A stretch of 64,000 bases of DNA from Allacma fusca. Taxonomy: Eukaryota; Arthropoda; Collembola; Symphypleona; Sminthuridae. Below are positions 33,213-44,237 of this stretch, one piece after another; within the stretch, counting starts at the first letter, position 1; each line of letters begins with the position of its first letter. The DNA lies in NCBI GenBank assembly GCA_947179485.1, contig OX359245.1, positions 34,459,067 to 34,523,066 of the forward strand, read 5' to 3'. The notes under the pieces are model-generated. The model made no database searches. It saw only the letters and a program-made list of their open reading frames with translations, and had not been told where the DNA came from. Position numbers and translations under genes: made by a program.

Positions 33213-36200
33213 TAGGGAATGTCGATTGAAAATGCCCTCTCATATATGCCTGCCAAGCTGAATATGCCCAAAATGCCTGCCAACGTGCCATATTTTTGGG
33301 CATATTGGCACATTGGGAAAATGCCCTGAATTTGGGCATTTTCGGCAGGGCATATTCGGTATTTTGGGCATTTTCAGCCGAAAATATTAAGCAAATCTGG
33401 TAGGTAAAACACAGCAATGCAATCACATCAAAAATGCCACTATTCACTATTACAATAAAATCTTCGAACTTCATTAAAAAGGGGCGACATGTCAATTCAG
33501 CTTGAAAGAATTTTATTTCAAAATATGCTCGACGTGTATAATACAGTCGACGATTAAATTGACGATTCAAATTCTGTTGCTTTTTGTATTAAGCTATTCA
33601 GGAGACTCTAGTTCTTCTCGCGTGTATGCTTCTTCAATGATAAAAGCGTCCTCAAAAAAATCCTCCCCATCAGAACTCTGATTAGTAGAACTTTCATCCT
33701 CTGCAGCCGTTGCTTCGTCTTCGGCTGAAATGATATTGGCGAAAATGAAATTTCTCAAATCAACGTTTTCTGAGAAGTACTTCGTTGTTTTCTTCTTTTC
33801 AGCTCTTTTAAGGGCCCACTTTATTTTCACAACTTTCTCGATCTTGATCTCCGGGAGACGGTTTCGAGTTTTTGTGTGAACCCCGGACTGCACCGAGAAA
33901 CTTCTTTCAGCCCCTGCTGAGCTCGTGGGAATGGAAAATAAGCGCAAAGCATATTTCGATATCAGACTCGCTTGAGAAAATGCTGACATATTTCGCCAAT
34001 ATACCAACGGATCATAACTGGAAAGCATTTCAACTGCAAAAATACCCTTCTTGAGCCGAAACAGGGTCAATTGGTTAGCCAGCTCTGATTTTTCGGCAAA
34101 AGAGGAAGCGATTCCACATTCAGAAGCCATCGAGTCCATAGAAGATAAAGTTTCGACAAGTTTGTCCTCATTCCCCATAAACAGTTTTCCACGATAGCGC
34201 GGATCAAGAAGGTTTGCTACATTATAGAAACTGGGGAAATTATTGCTGCTCAATCTTGACTTGAAAATAGTTTTAACTTTGCCCCATTCCGTGGATGTTA
34301 ACAACGTTGGGCACAAAAATTTGATACTTGCTTCAGATTCCTCAGTCAATCGATTTGAAAACAAACCAATTATTTCTGTGATATCAGAGAGTTTTGTTGA
34401 ATCTTTTTCAATAAAGGAAATGCCTGAAAATAAACAATGATGACAACGTCTACTAAAATCTTCTACGCCTACGAAAATATTTTTGAAATGCCGACCACAT
34501 TTTAATGAATATAAAAGATTATTCCTTACTTTTAAGAACTGGAGAAAGGAACAAGAATGCCTGGTTAAGTTTCTGCCAGAATACGTCGTCTTTGATAGTG
34601 TTGCGGACAGTAGCACACAAATTGATTTCGGGATCAATCGCCATTCTTAGTAAGACATCTTTTGATTTCCGAAGTTTTAGCATCATATCGCGGTAACCAA
34701 ACTAACGCATATCCGAAGGGAGTGTCAATGAAACTGGAGTTAATTTTCGACCCTTCAACTGCTGCTCGTCTCTGTACTTTACAAACTCCTCCTTGAAGAA
34801 CTTCAGTTTATTTTTGGATCCTTTGATTTCAGTTACAATGGCACGGCCTTTTTTAAGGACGGCATTTAAGCTAGGAAGTTTTGTTAAATCCTTTGCCAAA
34901 AGATTAAATACATGGGCTCAACAGGTAACAGAGAGGATGCTTGGAATCCTTTTGTGGAACTCTTTCCGGGCTTTCAAGTAGTTGCCACCTTGGTCACTGA
35001 TAATTGCAACAATCTTTTCTACTCCAATCTCTTGTATAACAGGTTCCAGGTGATTCATAATGGTAAGGTAATCCTGGGGCTCTGAGCCTGCATTGAATGT
35101 AAAATTGTACATTGTACTTATAAATAAGATTTAATTAAGAAAAAAGTAACAACGTTTTTTCACACAAAAAGGACGGCATGAGTATGAAAATAAGAGATAT
35201 TACAACAATATGGTACCTGTTTCAAAACTCTTGTACAAAATTCGGGATTCTGTGGTAGACAGTAGAATATTCATGACACCAAGTCCAGCAACATTTTTCC
35301 ATGAATCAACTTCTATTGTAACAAAGTCCATATCTCGAAGCTCGTTCTGAATGTTAACATTTACTTTGGTTGCGATGGAATTCAGCAAAGACCCGGAAAG
35401 AACTCTAGGCGAAGGAATTTTGAACCCACTCCCCAATTTTTCAAAAAATTCTTGCAGGTAAGGATCACTTGTCCAATTAAATGCGATGTTTCCATTTAAC
35501 ATGGACTTTGCAAAAAGAATTTCTAATTCACTTTGTTTTACTTTGGAAATTCTTGACACATCCAATTTCATCTGTTTAAAAGGGGGCTGTTCGGATAATA
35601 ATATCCTGGAGCATGAAGGGTTTGAATCCTTTTGTAAATCGGTGCTCGCTTCGCCACAACTTGCTTCACTATCGTAATCTTCTTCGAGAACGTGTATCTC
35701 TACTGGCAAAAGAGTTTTTTGAGCAGCCTCATGAAACTCTTTTCGAACATTTTTGTCCGCTCTGGTGCACTTCGATGTATGCGATTTGCATTTAACTGCA
35801 TGCTTGCGCTGTTTATTATCACAGTAATTGCACTTAACCAGATGTTCTGTTGACCCCTGGACAGTAGTCCAGTGCAACCAAATTTTGTCACCAGCACGTG
35901 GCATAGTTTATTCCAAAATGTAAGCTTTATTTGATTACAAAATTAAAACCGATTCTGTAACAATTTCGACGTTGAAATGCTTAACCACCAGCCAAGTACC
36001 AACAATGGCTAGCAGTTGTTCCTACAAGTAAGTAACTCCTACAAGTGTATACTGACCAGACTTACTTGTATGGTAAAAACGTCGAGTTATCGTTTTGAGT
36101 TGCGAGTGGAAGTAGCTGTAGAAACCAATAACGTATGAAAAGGTAATCGACCGGAGAATTTGAATTGAATATGCCCAAAATGCCAAATATGCCCGGGAAT

Positions 36201-36339
36201 GAAAATGCCCAATATGCCCATGCCCAATATGCCCAAAATCTACGTATTTGCCCAAAGTTGAAAATGCCCAAAATGCCCTGGCATTTTGGGCAGGCAGGAT
36301 GCCCAATATGCCATGGCATTTTCAAATCGACAATCCCTA
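33213..36339. mobile_element. Full-length hAT transposon, 3127 bp, with AAATGCCC arrays
   Basis: The element is bounded by an exact 8-bp target duplication, tccacggt, at 33205-33212 and 36340-36347. The ends are inverted: TAGGGAATGTCGATTGAAAA on the left, against TAGGGATTGTCGATTTGAAA read from the right. About 140 bp at each end are dense in AAAATGCCC, CATATTCGGCA and related units, and a minus-strand hAT transposase fills the interior. The same motif array is seen in the 338-bp MITE at 4145-4482, which it may once have mobilised. Exact duplication and good ends suggest a fairly recent insertion, though the transposase carries stops. Confidence 0.88.
33594..35904 (-). pseudogene. hAT transposase with BED finger, two premature stops
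   Basis: It cuts and pastes DNA in its active form. The first exon is 35904-35217, with the BED finger near residues 1-50 (IWLHW, C-x2-C, H/C pairs). The middle part runs from about 35116 to 34530 and holds NAGSEPQDYL, IISDQGGNYLKARK and AHVFNLLAKDL, the RNase-H-like core region. The last exon is 34423-33594 and holds NLLDPRYRGKL, then YDPLVYWRNM and LRLFSIPTSSAGAERSFS, the hAT dimerisation block. The 3' intron is GTAAGG...TTTCAG. Defects are TGA at 34918-34920 (in place of a cysteine before AHVF) and TAG at 34702-34704 (in place of the tryptophan after SDMR). In addition, the obvious join between exon 1 and the middle part is out of phase. It is therefore probably inactive. Confidence 0.85.
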
Positions 36340-36347
36340 TCCACGGT

Positions 36348-36994
36348 CACACTCGCTACACTAATCTGGCTTGGCAGACTTCTTTCAACCTATCCATAAC
36401 TTACACAGAAACGATTACTGACTGGGTCAACCGAGATATTTTGTCAGCTTAAGAATTTTGAATCGTTCTGGAGACCATTGAAATGATCAGCCATCTCGAA
36501 AGATATCCGCGGAGAGAGATTGAGGCTTCACCGGTGTTAATACCTCTTGAGAAGAGAGGCTCACCATCTCGGGAACAACTCGTTTTTCATTGCAGCCGGT
36601 GTCATTTCTACAGCAATCCTATCCTCCCACATGTGTTGCCAGATGTTATTAAACACAGTGTTGTGTTTTGGATTTATTAGATTGGCAGATAAATTCATAC
36701 GATGCATAATAACTAGTTTCATAAAATGTAATACAAACATCTGAAAGTGCTTCTTATTGATTCGAAAACCTTTTAGGAATAAATAAAATTAATTTACCGT
36801 ATACGGATCCAACCCAGTTTTAAAAGATTTATGCAGGAAAATCTGGGTTAAAATTTTATTACTCTTTTGAAATACAAATACCTCTCTAAACAATTAGCAA
36901 GGACACCAAAATTATATCACGCTATTTTATTTTGCACAGATTTCAAACGACATTAACTTTTGAAGCCACACTACCAAGTGCATACGGAAAGGAT
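36348..36994. other. Downstream flank of receptor F, paralogous to that of receptor B
   Basis: 36679-36994 matches 5515-5825 in order (ACGATGCATAATAACTAGTTTC, TTCGAAAACCTT, AACCCAGTTTTAA, TTTTGCACAGATTTCAAAC, CCAAGTGCATAC). This shows that the receptor and its 3' flank were duplicated together. 36348-36678 has no gene that I recognise. Confidence 0.45.
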
Positions 36995-38757
36995 TCAAGA
37001 TAATAGAATCGTAATAGTCCAGTCCTGAATGATCCGTATAGCGGATACAAAAATTCCACCATCAAAGAAGAAAAGTGATCCGCACAGAATCCTAATTGGC
37101 TGCAAAGCTCGCAGAGTAAGCTTGCTTTGCCTGAAATTGCACAGCTTGCTCCAACGAAACAACATTGCCTTGGAATTTTCATAAATATTTCCAGAAAGCT
37201 GGTTATAAATAACGCCAGTAGCAATATTCACGAAAAGGAGAACGAATATCAAAAACATTTCATGCCATTGGTCTGATTTTAACAGTGCAATTAGTGTGGC
37301 TGTTGTTGCACCCATCCACGTCAATTGAACCAAAGGACCCAAGTCTGAGCACGAAGCATTAAATGTTGTCACTAATATTTGCGTTTGACGGTAGTCTTCT
37401 ATGAATTTATTTACTCTGCGAGTTTCATTTATAAAATGTTTGGATTTATTTTGCAGTTTGTTTAAATTTGTTGTTTTCATTGGGATGTTCCGGTATCTGA
37501 AAAATACAAAATACACATAAAACAACAAATAATGCACAATAAAACATAAATAAAGAGACACACAACCTTCTACCCTCTACTTTTAGTTTTTATGAAAACA
37601 AAGCTAGAACAATTCGGGAGTGGAAAACGTTTGCGAACCCGCGATCCTGGTTCGTGCATAAAACGATCATCAAATGGTACCCAGTTTTGAAAAAAGGTCT
37701 CTGCACAAACACATGTCCAATTTTGGAAACAATTCCCTATACGTATACCTCGGAGAACATGCCCACTTTCGGAAAAATTTGATTCGTGCCCACTTTGAAG
37801 CTTTTTCCACCCCCGGAACAATTGTCAATTTAATTTTCGTAACTCCGTATGGGGTTTACGCGGTTTTATTTTCATACAAAATTTCAGAATCAAGAATAAA
37901 ATCTATCCAAATTACGGGTAGTGAATGTCCCTGTACTGTATTTTGGGTTTCTGAAAGATAACATAGAAATCATGCAGATACAATACTTTTTATTCACTTA
38001 CAGGTGATCCTCCAAGGCGCATTTAACAACGAGTAGACACGGCAGAAATGTGCTGTAGCCAGTAACTATTAAAACGAAAAGATATGTGGTGAAGCAATAC
38101 GTAATAAACATTGACGATACAACAAACTTAGCAGCCATTGGGATTGTTTGTATTGGAAACTGCATTTCGAATATGTGTGGTGGCAACTCCGGGTGCCCCA
38201 GTAACAAAACTAACCAAAAGAAACTGGCAGCCCAGGCATAGTACAATATTCTAGCAAAAATATCAAATGTTGAATTCCCTTTAATCTGTGGATCTGAAAT
38301 ACAAAGAGGCATGTTAACAGGCGTGTATAATTTACGCATATCAGCGTTAAGTGAATGCTACTTATAGTAATGATTTCTTGCCTTCGAATCGCCTGTAGAA
38401 TAAGAAATATTGGTTATACAACAATGGAATAAGATCGAAGATATAAATGGATTTATAATAAATGCAGACACCGAGCAAATCTTGTGAGAAATGTATTATA
38501 AGCCCTGCCCTGATTTCTAAATCCAACAGATCCCATTGATTATGAACCCAAAGTTGAGCTATTCTGTAGAAATGATTGATAAAATACGCAGTGAAGCAAA
38601 ACATCGACAGTATCCAAATTGCAATCCGAAGTCTGCTCTTTGCAACTTCTGGACGCTGTTGAACAAAATTCCACTGGATGGGCAGACATCCTGTGTAATG
38701 ACTCCATTGGATCGCGCATTTTAAATAGCGGGTAGACACAGGTCCTAACAGATGCAT
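36995..38757 (-). CDS. Seven-transmembrane chemoreceptor, gustatory-receptor-like (copy F)
   Basis: Closest sister of copy B, about 80% identical by eye, and probably a membrane chemoreceptor. Exons 38757-38382 (376 nt), 38293-38002 (292 nt) and 37496-36995 (502 nt) give 389 aa. The extra codon is the tyrosine in GYSTFLP. The start ATG opens MHLLGPVSTRYL. The first intron has a GC donor (AAG|GCAAGA) in place of the GTAACA of copy B, with a normal TTTCAG acceptor. GC-AG introns are a known minor class, so the gene can still be active. Conserved blocks are HYTGCLPIQWNF, YNQYFLFYRRFE, LPPHIFEMQFPI, IEDYRQTQILV, YNQLSGNIYENSK and IIQDWTITILLS. No stops or frameshifts are seen. Confidence 0.68.
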
Positions 38758-39310
38758 TGTTACATTTGCACAGGGAACGTATTGTGACACGTGCAGGTTC
38801 TGGAGGTATATGAGACTAGCTCAATTTGCATTAGGCTAAAACTCAGTTGCTTTTTATCGCAATTTTATTTATTGATTTATTTCATTTGAGGTTCGTATTT
38901 TCTACTTATTTTCTGTCCGATTTATGTTTTCAGCTTACTCAATAGATACCATATTTGGAAAGATGTGTAGGTTTTTAACGGCCCTTGTTATGACTATAAT
39001 GACTGGGAACCCTTTTACCTACACCAAACCGGCTACCATGCTACTTTATACTGCCACACTTCATAATTTTATTTTTACAATTTATCAAAACAATATAAAG
39101 AACATGTATATTAGCTATTTTACTTTAATCATTTTCAATTTTAAACTCGTATTTGCAATGTGCAGGTTGTAAGGGCTAAGACCGAATCGACCAGTAAATA
39201 CCTATTTATCTACCTACTCATTAGATAATTACAGTAATATACATTCCTTAATTATACTATGGACTATTCTATACTATGTCAAACTTGTAATGAAGTATCT
39301 ATTGAAAGGA
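38758..39310. other. Upstream region of receptor F, shared with receptor B
   Basis: It repeats in order the blocks found at 7343-7620. An 82-codon frame beginning near 38924 after a TTTTCAG has no recognisable domain and falls within this duplicated non-coding flank, so it is not called. Confidence 0.35.
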
Positions 39311-39411
39311 CAATTTACCATAATATAAAACATGTAACTAGTTATTTAGTCTCTATAAACATTTATTTTGTTTAGTAAAACCTGGATATTTCAATGAGCA
39401 GATCTAATCTT

Positions 39412-39540
39412 GTGGATATAGTTGATAAGAATAGTAAATTGAAAATTACAATTTGAAGAGGTAAATGAGATATTAGAAACTAGGGGAAGTAGATACCCGT
39501 AACCCAAAACATTCTGAGACGGACCGCATAGTACGTAGTC
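39412..39540. repeat. Dispersed repeat R1, short copy
   Basis: CTTGTGGATATAGTTGATAAG through GAGACGGACCGC matches 328-450. It is truncated on the right. Confidence 0.5.
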
Positions 39541-39869
39541 AAACAGTTTAGTCCTTTAAGAGAAAATACTCTCATATGTGCGGTAATAATATACATATGT
39601 ACCCGGTTGTGTAATTATCACTTCCATGAAATTTGAATATGGAAAATGGACATACATACATACATACGCATATGTGTGAAAGCTAATTTAGAATGGTGAG
39701 GACAAATGGTCCACATCAGCTCCAAGTTAATCATTTCTACGTAAGACTTAAAAACCGTAGTGATAGTCAGTCGAGCAAATGGCTTTTTCATAGATTTTAC
39801 ATACATATGTATCTCTGGAAATATTAGACTAGTTAATTTCCACTTTGCCGCTATATTCAACTGATTTCT

Positions 39870-40040
39870 AAGCGGTCCTAGTAGCGTCTTAAAACTTCAG
39901 GTCCATTTGATCACATTTGCATTCGTATTGGACTATCTACATATACGACTTTTTCAGCCGTCAAATATTATTTTTGTGCAGGTGTTGTTGTTAAAATTCT
40001 TAATTTCAATTTTGAACTAGCAGGTATACAAATCAAATAA
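39870..40040 (+). pseudogene. Relic of the receptor G first exon
   Basis: It aligns with 42270-42410: ACATTTGC-TTCGT, CGTCAAATATTA, TTTTTGTGCAGGTGTTGTTGTT and AAATTCTTAATTTCAATTT against the receptor codons for MTFAFVV, TIKYYFCADAVVKI and LNFNLQQ. The reading frame is broken, and no later exons follow before receptor G. It probably marks a tandem duplication of that gene. Confidence 0.6.
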
Positions 40041-41682
40041 AATTATATAATTAGCCTTCGTTTTTTGTAAAATTTAAATGTTAAAAGCATTGAAATGTAA
40101 AAATTTAAGAAAAAAATATACTTGACGTGGAAAGTATAAATATTTGATTCACTGTGCCTAACCATAGTTAATGCTCATATTTGAATTTAATTTTCAAGAA
40201 TGTTTGTTCCGGTTTTGTTATAATGACAAACAACATTTTTACAGGAGCTCCATACAGTATGAAGAATGAATTCTTATATTTGTTTTGAGGTAATTATTTT
40301 AAAAGTCCTCAGTTCAAATGGCATTTTGTATGTGTATCAACCAATCCCAAAGCTACAAGTGAACTTCAGAAGAATTCAAAGAGTTCTCAGCTTGCGCTTC
40401 ATTTAAATATGGAAACTTACATTTGTTGCGTTTGCAGACTGTTAGCTAAAAATGAGATTAACCGTGTCCATGTTTTTTTTTTGCCGAACGCAGTCTCTCC
40501 TATTTTCCTATTGGTAAATAGATTTCTACTAAATTTCATAGCATTTCTTCTTTTCGTCATTAAAACGGTTCTTAATCACCCACTGAGGACATCCTGCAAA
40601 GCTACATGTATTGTACCGAGGAGTGCAAAACGTTTATACAAATTAATTGCCCACAAAAGTAAGCAAACATTATTTGTATCGTCAGCCAACAGGAATCATT
40701 TTTGACGTATTTATCCTGCATTATTGATTTGTAGCTTACGCCATTTACTATAATTTTTCGTACTGTAAGAGAGTTCCGATTGCGTTTTTATAGACGAAAT
40801 GGTGGAGGGGAACACAATCGGACTGATTCAAGTGTTACCTGGAGCGGCTAGAGGGAAATATCATGTTAAACATTCAAACTGATTGTAGAATCAAATATGT
40901 CTCTTATTGGTTATTGTTGGAAACCTGGCTTGGAGTGGCAAATTGTATTAACTACCATGACTCATTGACTTGGAAATTTACTTGTAACTGAAAGTAGTGC
41001 TCACAACCGGGGTATGAGCAAGCTATAGTCTTGGTGGAATTTCGAAAATCTAGACGGGTACCAAATAAGGTTTACTTGTGGGTGTTATTCAACGTTTTAG
41101 CTTCTCTTATTTTGAATACTGCTGCTATGCGAGAGACAGAAGTTAATCAGTTATTTATGGGTCTTTATAAATTATCTATTTACTCAGGAAGACATTTGAT
41201 TTAGGGAACATTTTATAATTAATAAGTAATAAGTATTAAATGGAACTTTCCGCTCCAATAACATCCAATAAAGTTTTTTTCTTCAGGAAATACGCACAGA
41301 AATAATTGTGAAAGCGCTTACTTAATCTTTATAAAACCTGGTCAACATTATGTGTTGTATAACATTCAAACTAATTCGACTAAAGTCAACAATCGGTATT
41401 TTTGACGTCCTCATGATAGGCAATATCAATTAGGCAAACCTCTGTATTAGGAAGCAACTGGCAATCATACCGTTTCTAATTAAATACATACATATTTTAA
41501 ATTAACTTAGAGTGACTAACGGAATACCCAGGTGTGTTATAAGAAATTGCTCAAAATTTATGAAGCAATTATGGACTTTATTACAACGTCCCTAAATTCA
41601 TATCTCATCGAGACAAGCATTAATTTCTAGGATAGTCCACACGTCTTATGAAGGTACCTCTCAAATCACTAGAATTTAACTG
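40041..41682. other. Intergenic, no gene supported
   Basis: A 98-codon frame at 40409-40705 (+) has a central hydrophobic stretch but no family resemblance and no convincing splice partners. Nothing else stands out. Confidence 0.35.
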
Positions 41683-41961
41683 TCATCCCTTAACAGAATA
41701 AAAATAAAATATTTCAAGTTCTCGGGAAATGTTTTCAAAAATTTCTGCATTAGAGAAAAACTCCACTGCAAAGTGAGCATAAAATACTATCGGAGCAAAT
41801 AAATCGTCTATGGAATCTAAAACTTGATACATTTTGTAAACATTCAAAGGCTTATTTAAGCCGATTTCGTTAAATTCCGTCAGTTCGGATCTACGCATTT
41901 GTATACGTATGAAATTCTGACAAAAAACGGAATAGTGAATTAAAGGGTTTAGCACATTCAC
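41683..41961 (-). pseudogene. Possible chemoreceptor fragment on the minus strand
   Basis: The minus-strand frame contains YKMYQVLDSIDDLFAPIVF and a following hydrophobic run. It recalls the segment that precedes helix 5 in gustatory receptors (in copy G, ECHVLITLFNQLNGAVIFLF). A GTTAAG donor-like site follows at the end. No companion exons are found downstream on that strand. It is either a single-exon relic or chance. Confidence 0.3.
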
Positions 41962-41966
41962 ATCAA

Positions 41967-43404
41967 ATGTATTTCCTTGAAAAATACAATAATTATTTAA
42001 AGAATATAAAAAGTTTTCTGAAAGCTAAAACAATAGTCCACATCAGAATGTTAGATTTACATAACCTTCAACTCAATCTGTATGCATTTAAAATTTTATC
42101 AACTCTGGCCCTAATACCAGTGGATATATCACTTAACGATCTCAAAGCTTCAGTTGTAACAAGTCCAGTGAGGAGGCTTATGCTACAATTTTTCATGAGC
42201 ATTAAAATATTCGCCTTTTCATTTGCACTGTGTCGTTTAATTCAAGCAATCGTACTTCCCACTAGGGATTTGGAAGTTCGTGAGCTTTTGATGACATTTG
42301 CGTTTGTAGTGCGTTACCTTATGGGGGCTTATTCAACCATCAAATATTACTTTTGTGCAGACGCTGTGGTTAAAATCCTTAATTTTAATTTGCAACAGGC
42401 GGGTAATTCAATCATAAAACTCGTAACATTAAAAGTTCATTTTATCCTTGGATTGTTTCGACTTTTTTCAATTTTTTTTTCAATTTCTGAAAAATGTTTA
42501 AGGTAAAAAGGTGAAGGGAGGACATGGATTGCGTTGTCGACACTCCTTATTGGAGTTGATTATAATTATACTCCCAATTAGCCTCACACTCGGAATGCTG
42601 CACACCCAAATGGTATTCTTGGCATCTTCCAAAAACTTGTATTATTTTTCTTCCCTGGTTGAAGACCGGCAAACGTTTCCCGTTTTGACGATTTTTCTTG
42701 GCGGTTTTGATATGCTGGTCATAGCTATACTTGTAGAGCCAATGGTACTCGTGGGATTTATTTGGCTTTTTACATTTCAAACCGTTTTTGTAATTACAGA
42801 GAAGCAAGATAAGCTATTACGGTACAAAAATGTAGAGCATCCTAAATTATTTATTCACTCCAAAAGCCTATATGTGTACATATATGCCTGGGGTGATAAA
42901 AATTATGATTTTCATATTTTCAGACAGGTGAAAGGTTCTTATGGGAAAATTACTGAAGCAACAAAAGCTTGTTTGGAATGTCACGTTTTAATAACCCTGT
43001 TCAACCAACTCAATGGAGCAGTCATATTTTTATTCAAGCATAGCTTTTCTTTTCTTTCGATTTGTTTACTATACGAAGCCTTTAAATTATTGGAAAAATC
43101 AGAGGGTTTCAAGGCTATTTCGCATGCATTGCCCGGGTTTCAAGTTCTAGCCACTTACGTCATCTACTTCAACAAGGCATTTCAAGTGCCTGAGAGTATT
43201 GGGGATCTGAAAAGAGAAATCCGAAGGAGAACCTGCGAGTTAAGACTGCCGGTCAACAAAGCCCTCATTTTCAGGAGAGTGAAGGCAATTCCTAATTTGG
43301 GAGTTAAAGTCGGTGGTTTTTATTATTTTGAAAGGGACTCAACACCAGCTTTTATTAGTTTCGTTTTTGAAAAGCTAGTCAGCCTGATTTTAACTTCAAA
43401 GTAG
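41967..43404 (+). CDS. Divergent seven-transmembrane chemoreceptor (copy G)
   Basis: A second, distant receptor type, again probably a membrane chemoreceptor. Best model: exon 1 41967-42402 (436 nt), exon 2 42503-42875 (373 nt) and exon 3 42924-43404 (481 nt), 429 aa. The first intron (100 nt, GTAATT...TTTAAG) is required, because the frames on its two sides differ. The second would be only 48 nt (GTACAT...TTTCAG) and could instead be read through to give 445 aa. It is favoured because it places the junction in phase 2, as in copies B, C, E and F, with the first junction in phase 1. Hydrophobic runs at LMLQFFMSIKIFAFSFAL, LELIIIILPISLTLGML, MLVIAILVEPMVLVGFIWL, VIFLFKHSFSFLSICLLY and the C-terminus fit seven helices. 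It ends GGFYYFERD...LVSLILTSK. It is unlike the other copies except at the C-terminus. Confidence 0.6.
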
Positions 43405-44237
43405 AAATATGTAAGATGTGATAATTATTGTTATCTGCTTAGACATAATTTTTCTCAAAATTACTCTCCTGTAAATGATGGAATTAAATATTAAGCTTGA
43501 AATCATTCATTATAAGTCATTTAATGCATGGCTGGTGGATTGGAGATAAATTATTATCTACATTAAAAAAATTGCCATAACGCCTGCTTTAAACTGCTCT
43601 GTGAAATAAAAATATTTCTCATTCCCGGATGCATTAAATTGTTCAGATTTCTGTTTCAGACATCTCTGTTCTGGTTCCCTATTCTTACTGGTCAGAACTC
43701 GAGTGTTTGTTTACACATGGACCAAACATGATACTTTCTGAAAAGTCCCATACATTTTTTACAAACAAATATGTCAGTAAAAATTCGGTAAGGAAAGAAA
43801 TGGATGAACTCGAAATCGTTAAAATATTCTAAATTAATTTTCTTCATACTATAACCCTTGTAACCCTAAAAATTGAAGAAACTGAGTAATTTTGGAGACC
43901 TAATATGGTAGTTACTATTTTAAAGGAGATTTTCCGATCACAATCTTGTAAACATTTAAATTGTAAATACTGAAATCGATGTATTAAAAAAATTTAATTT
44001 CTGATGCATTATACCTTCGAAATTTTTTGAGTTAGCCAATTTTATTCATAAATATTAATGGTAACATTTAATGAGGTATTCAGTTTACACAGTGAATATA
44101 ATCAAATTGTTTTTTACTATTATGGACGCAGGTGTTGCTTACTTAATGATTAAGTTCTGCACGCTTCAAAGTTCGCACATAATTTGAAAGAAAAATAAAT
44201 AAATTTTTGGTGCTGATACATTCTGGTGACAACCTCC
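43405..44237. other. Intergenic between two converging genes
   Basis: AT-rich. AATAAA at 43605-43610 may serve as the plus-strand polyadenylation signal for receptor G. No other feature is seen. Confidence 0.35.

Noticed and set aside
35486-35795. Plus-strand frames inside the hAT element
   Set aside because: They are antisense shadows of the transposase first exon.
40409-40705. 98-codon hydrophobic frame near receptor G
   Set aside because: It could be part of a receptor, but no motif or phase-compatible exon supports it.
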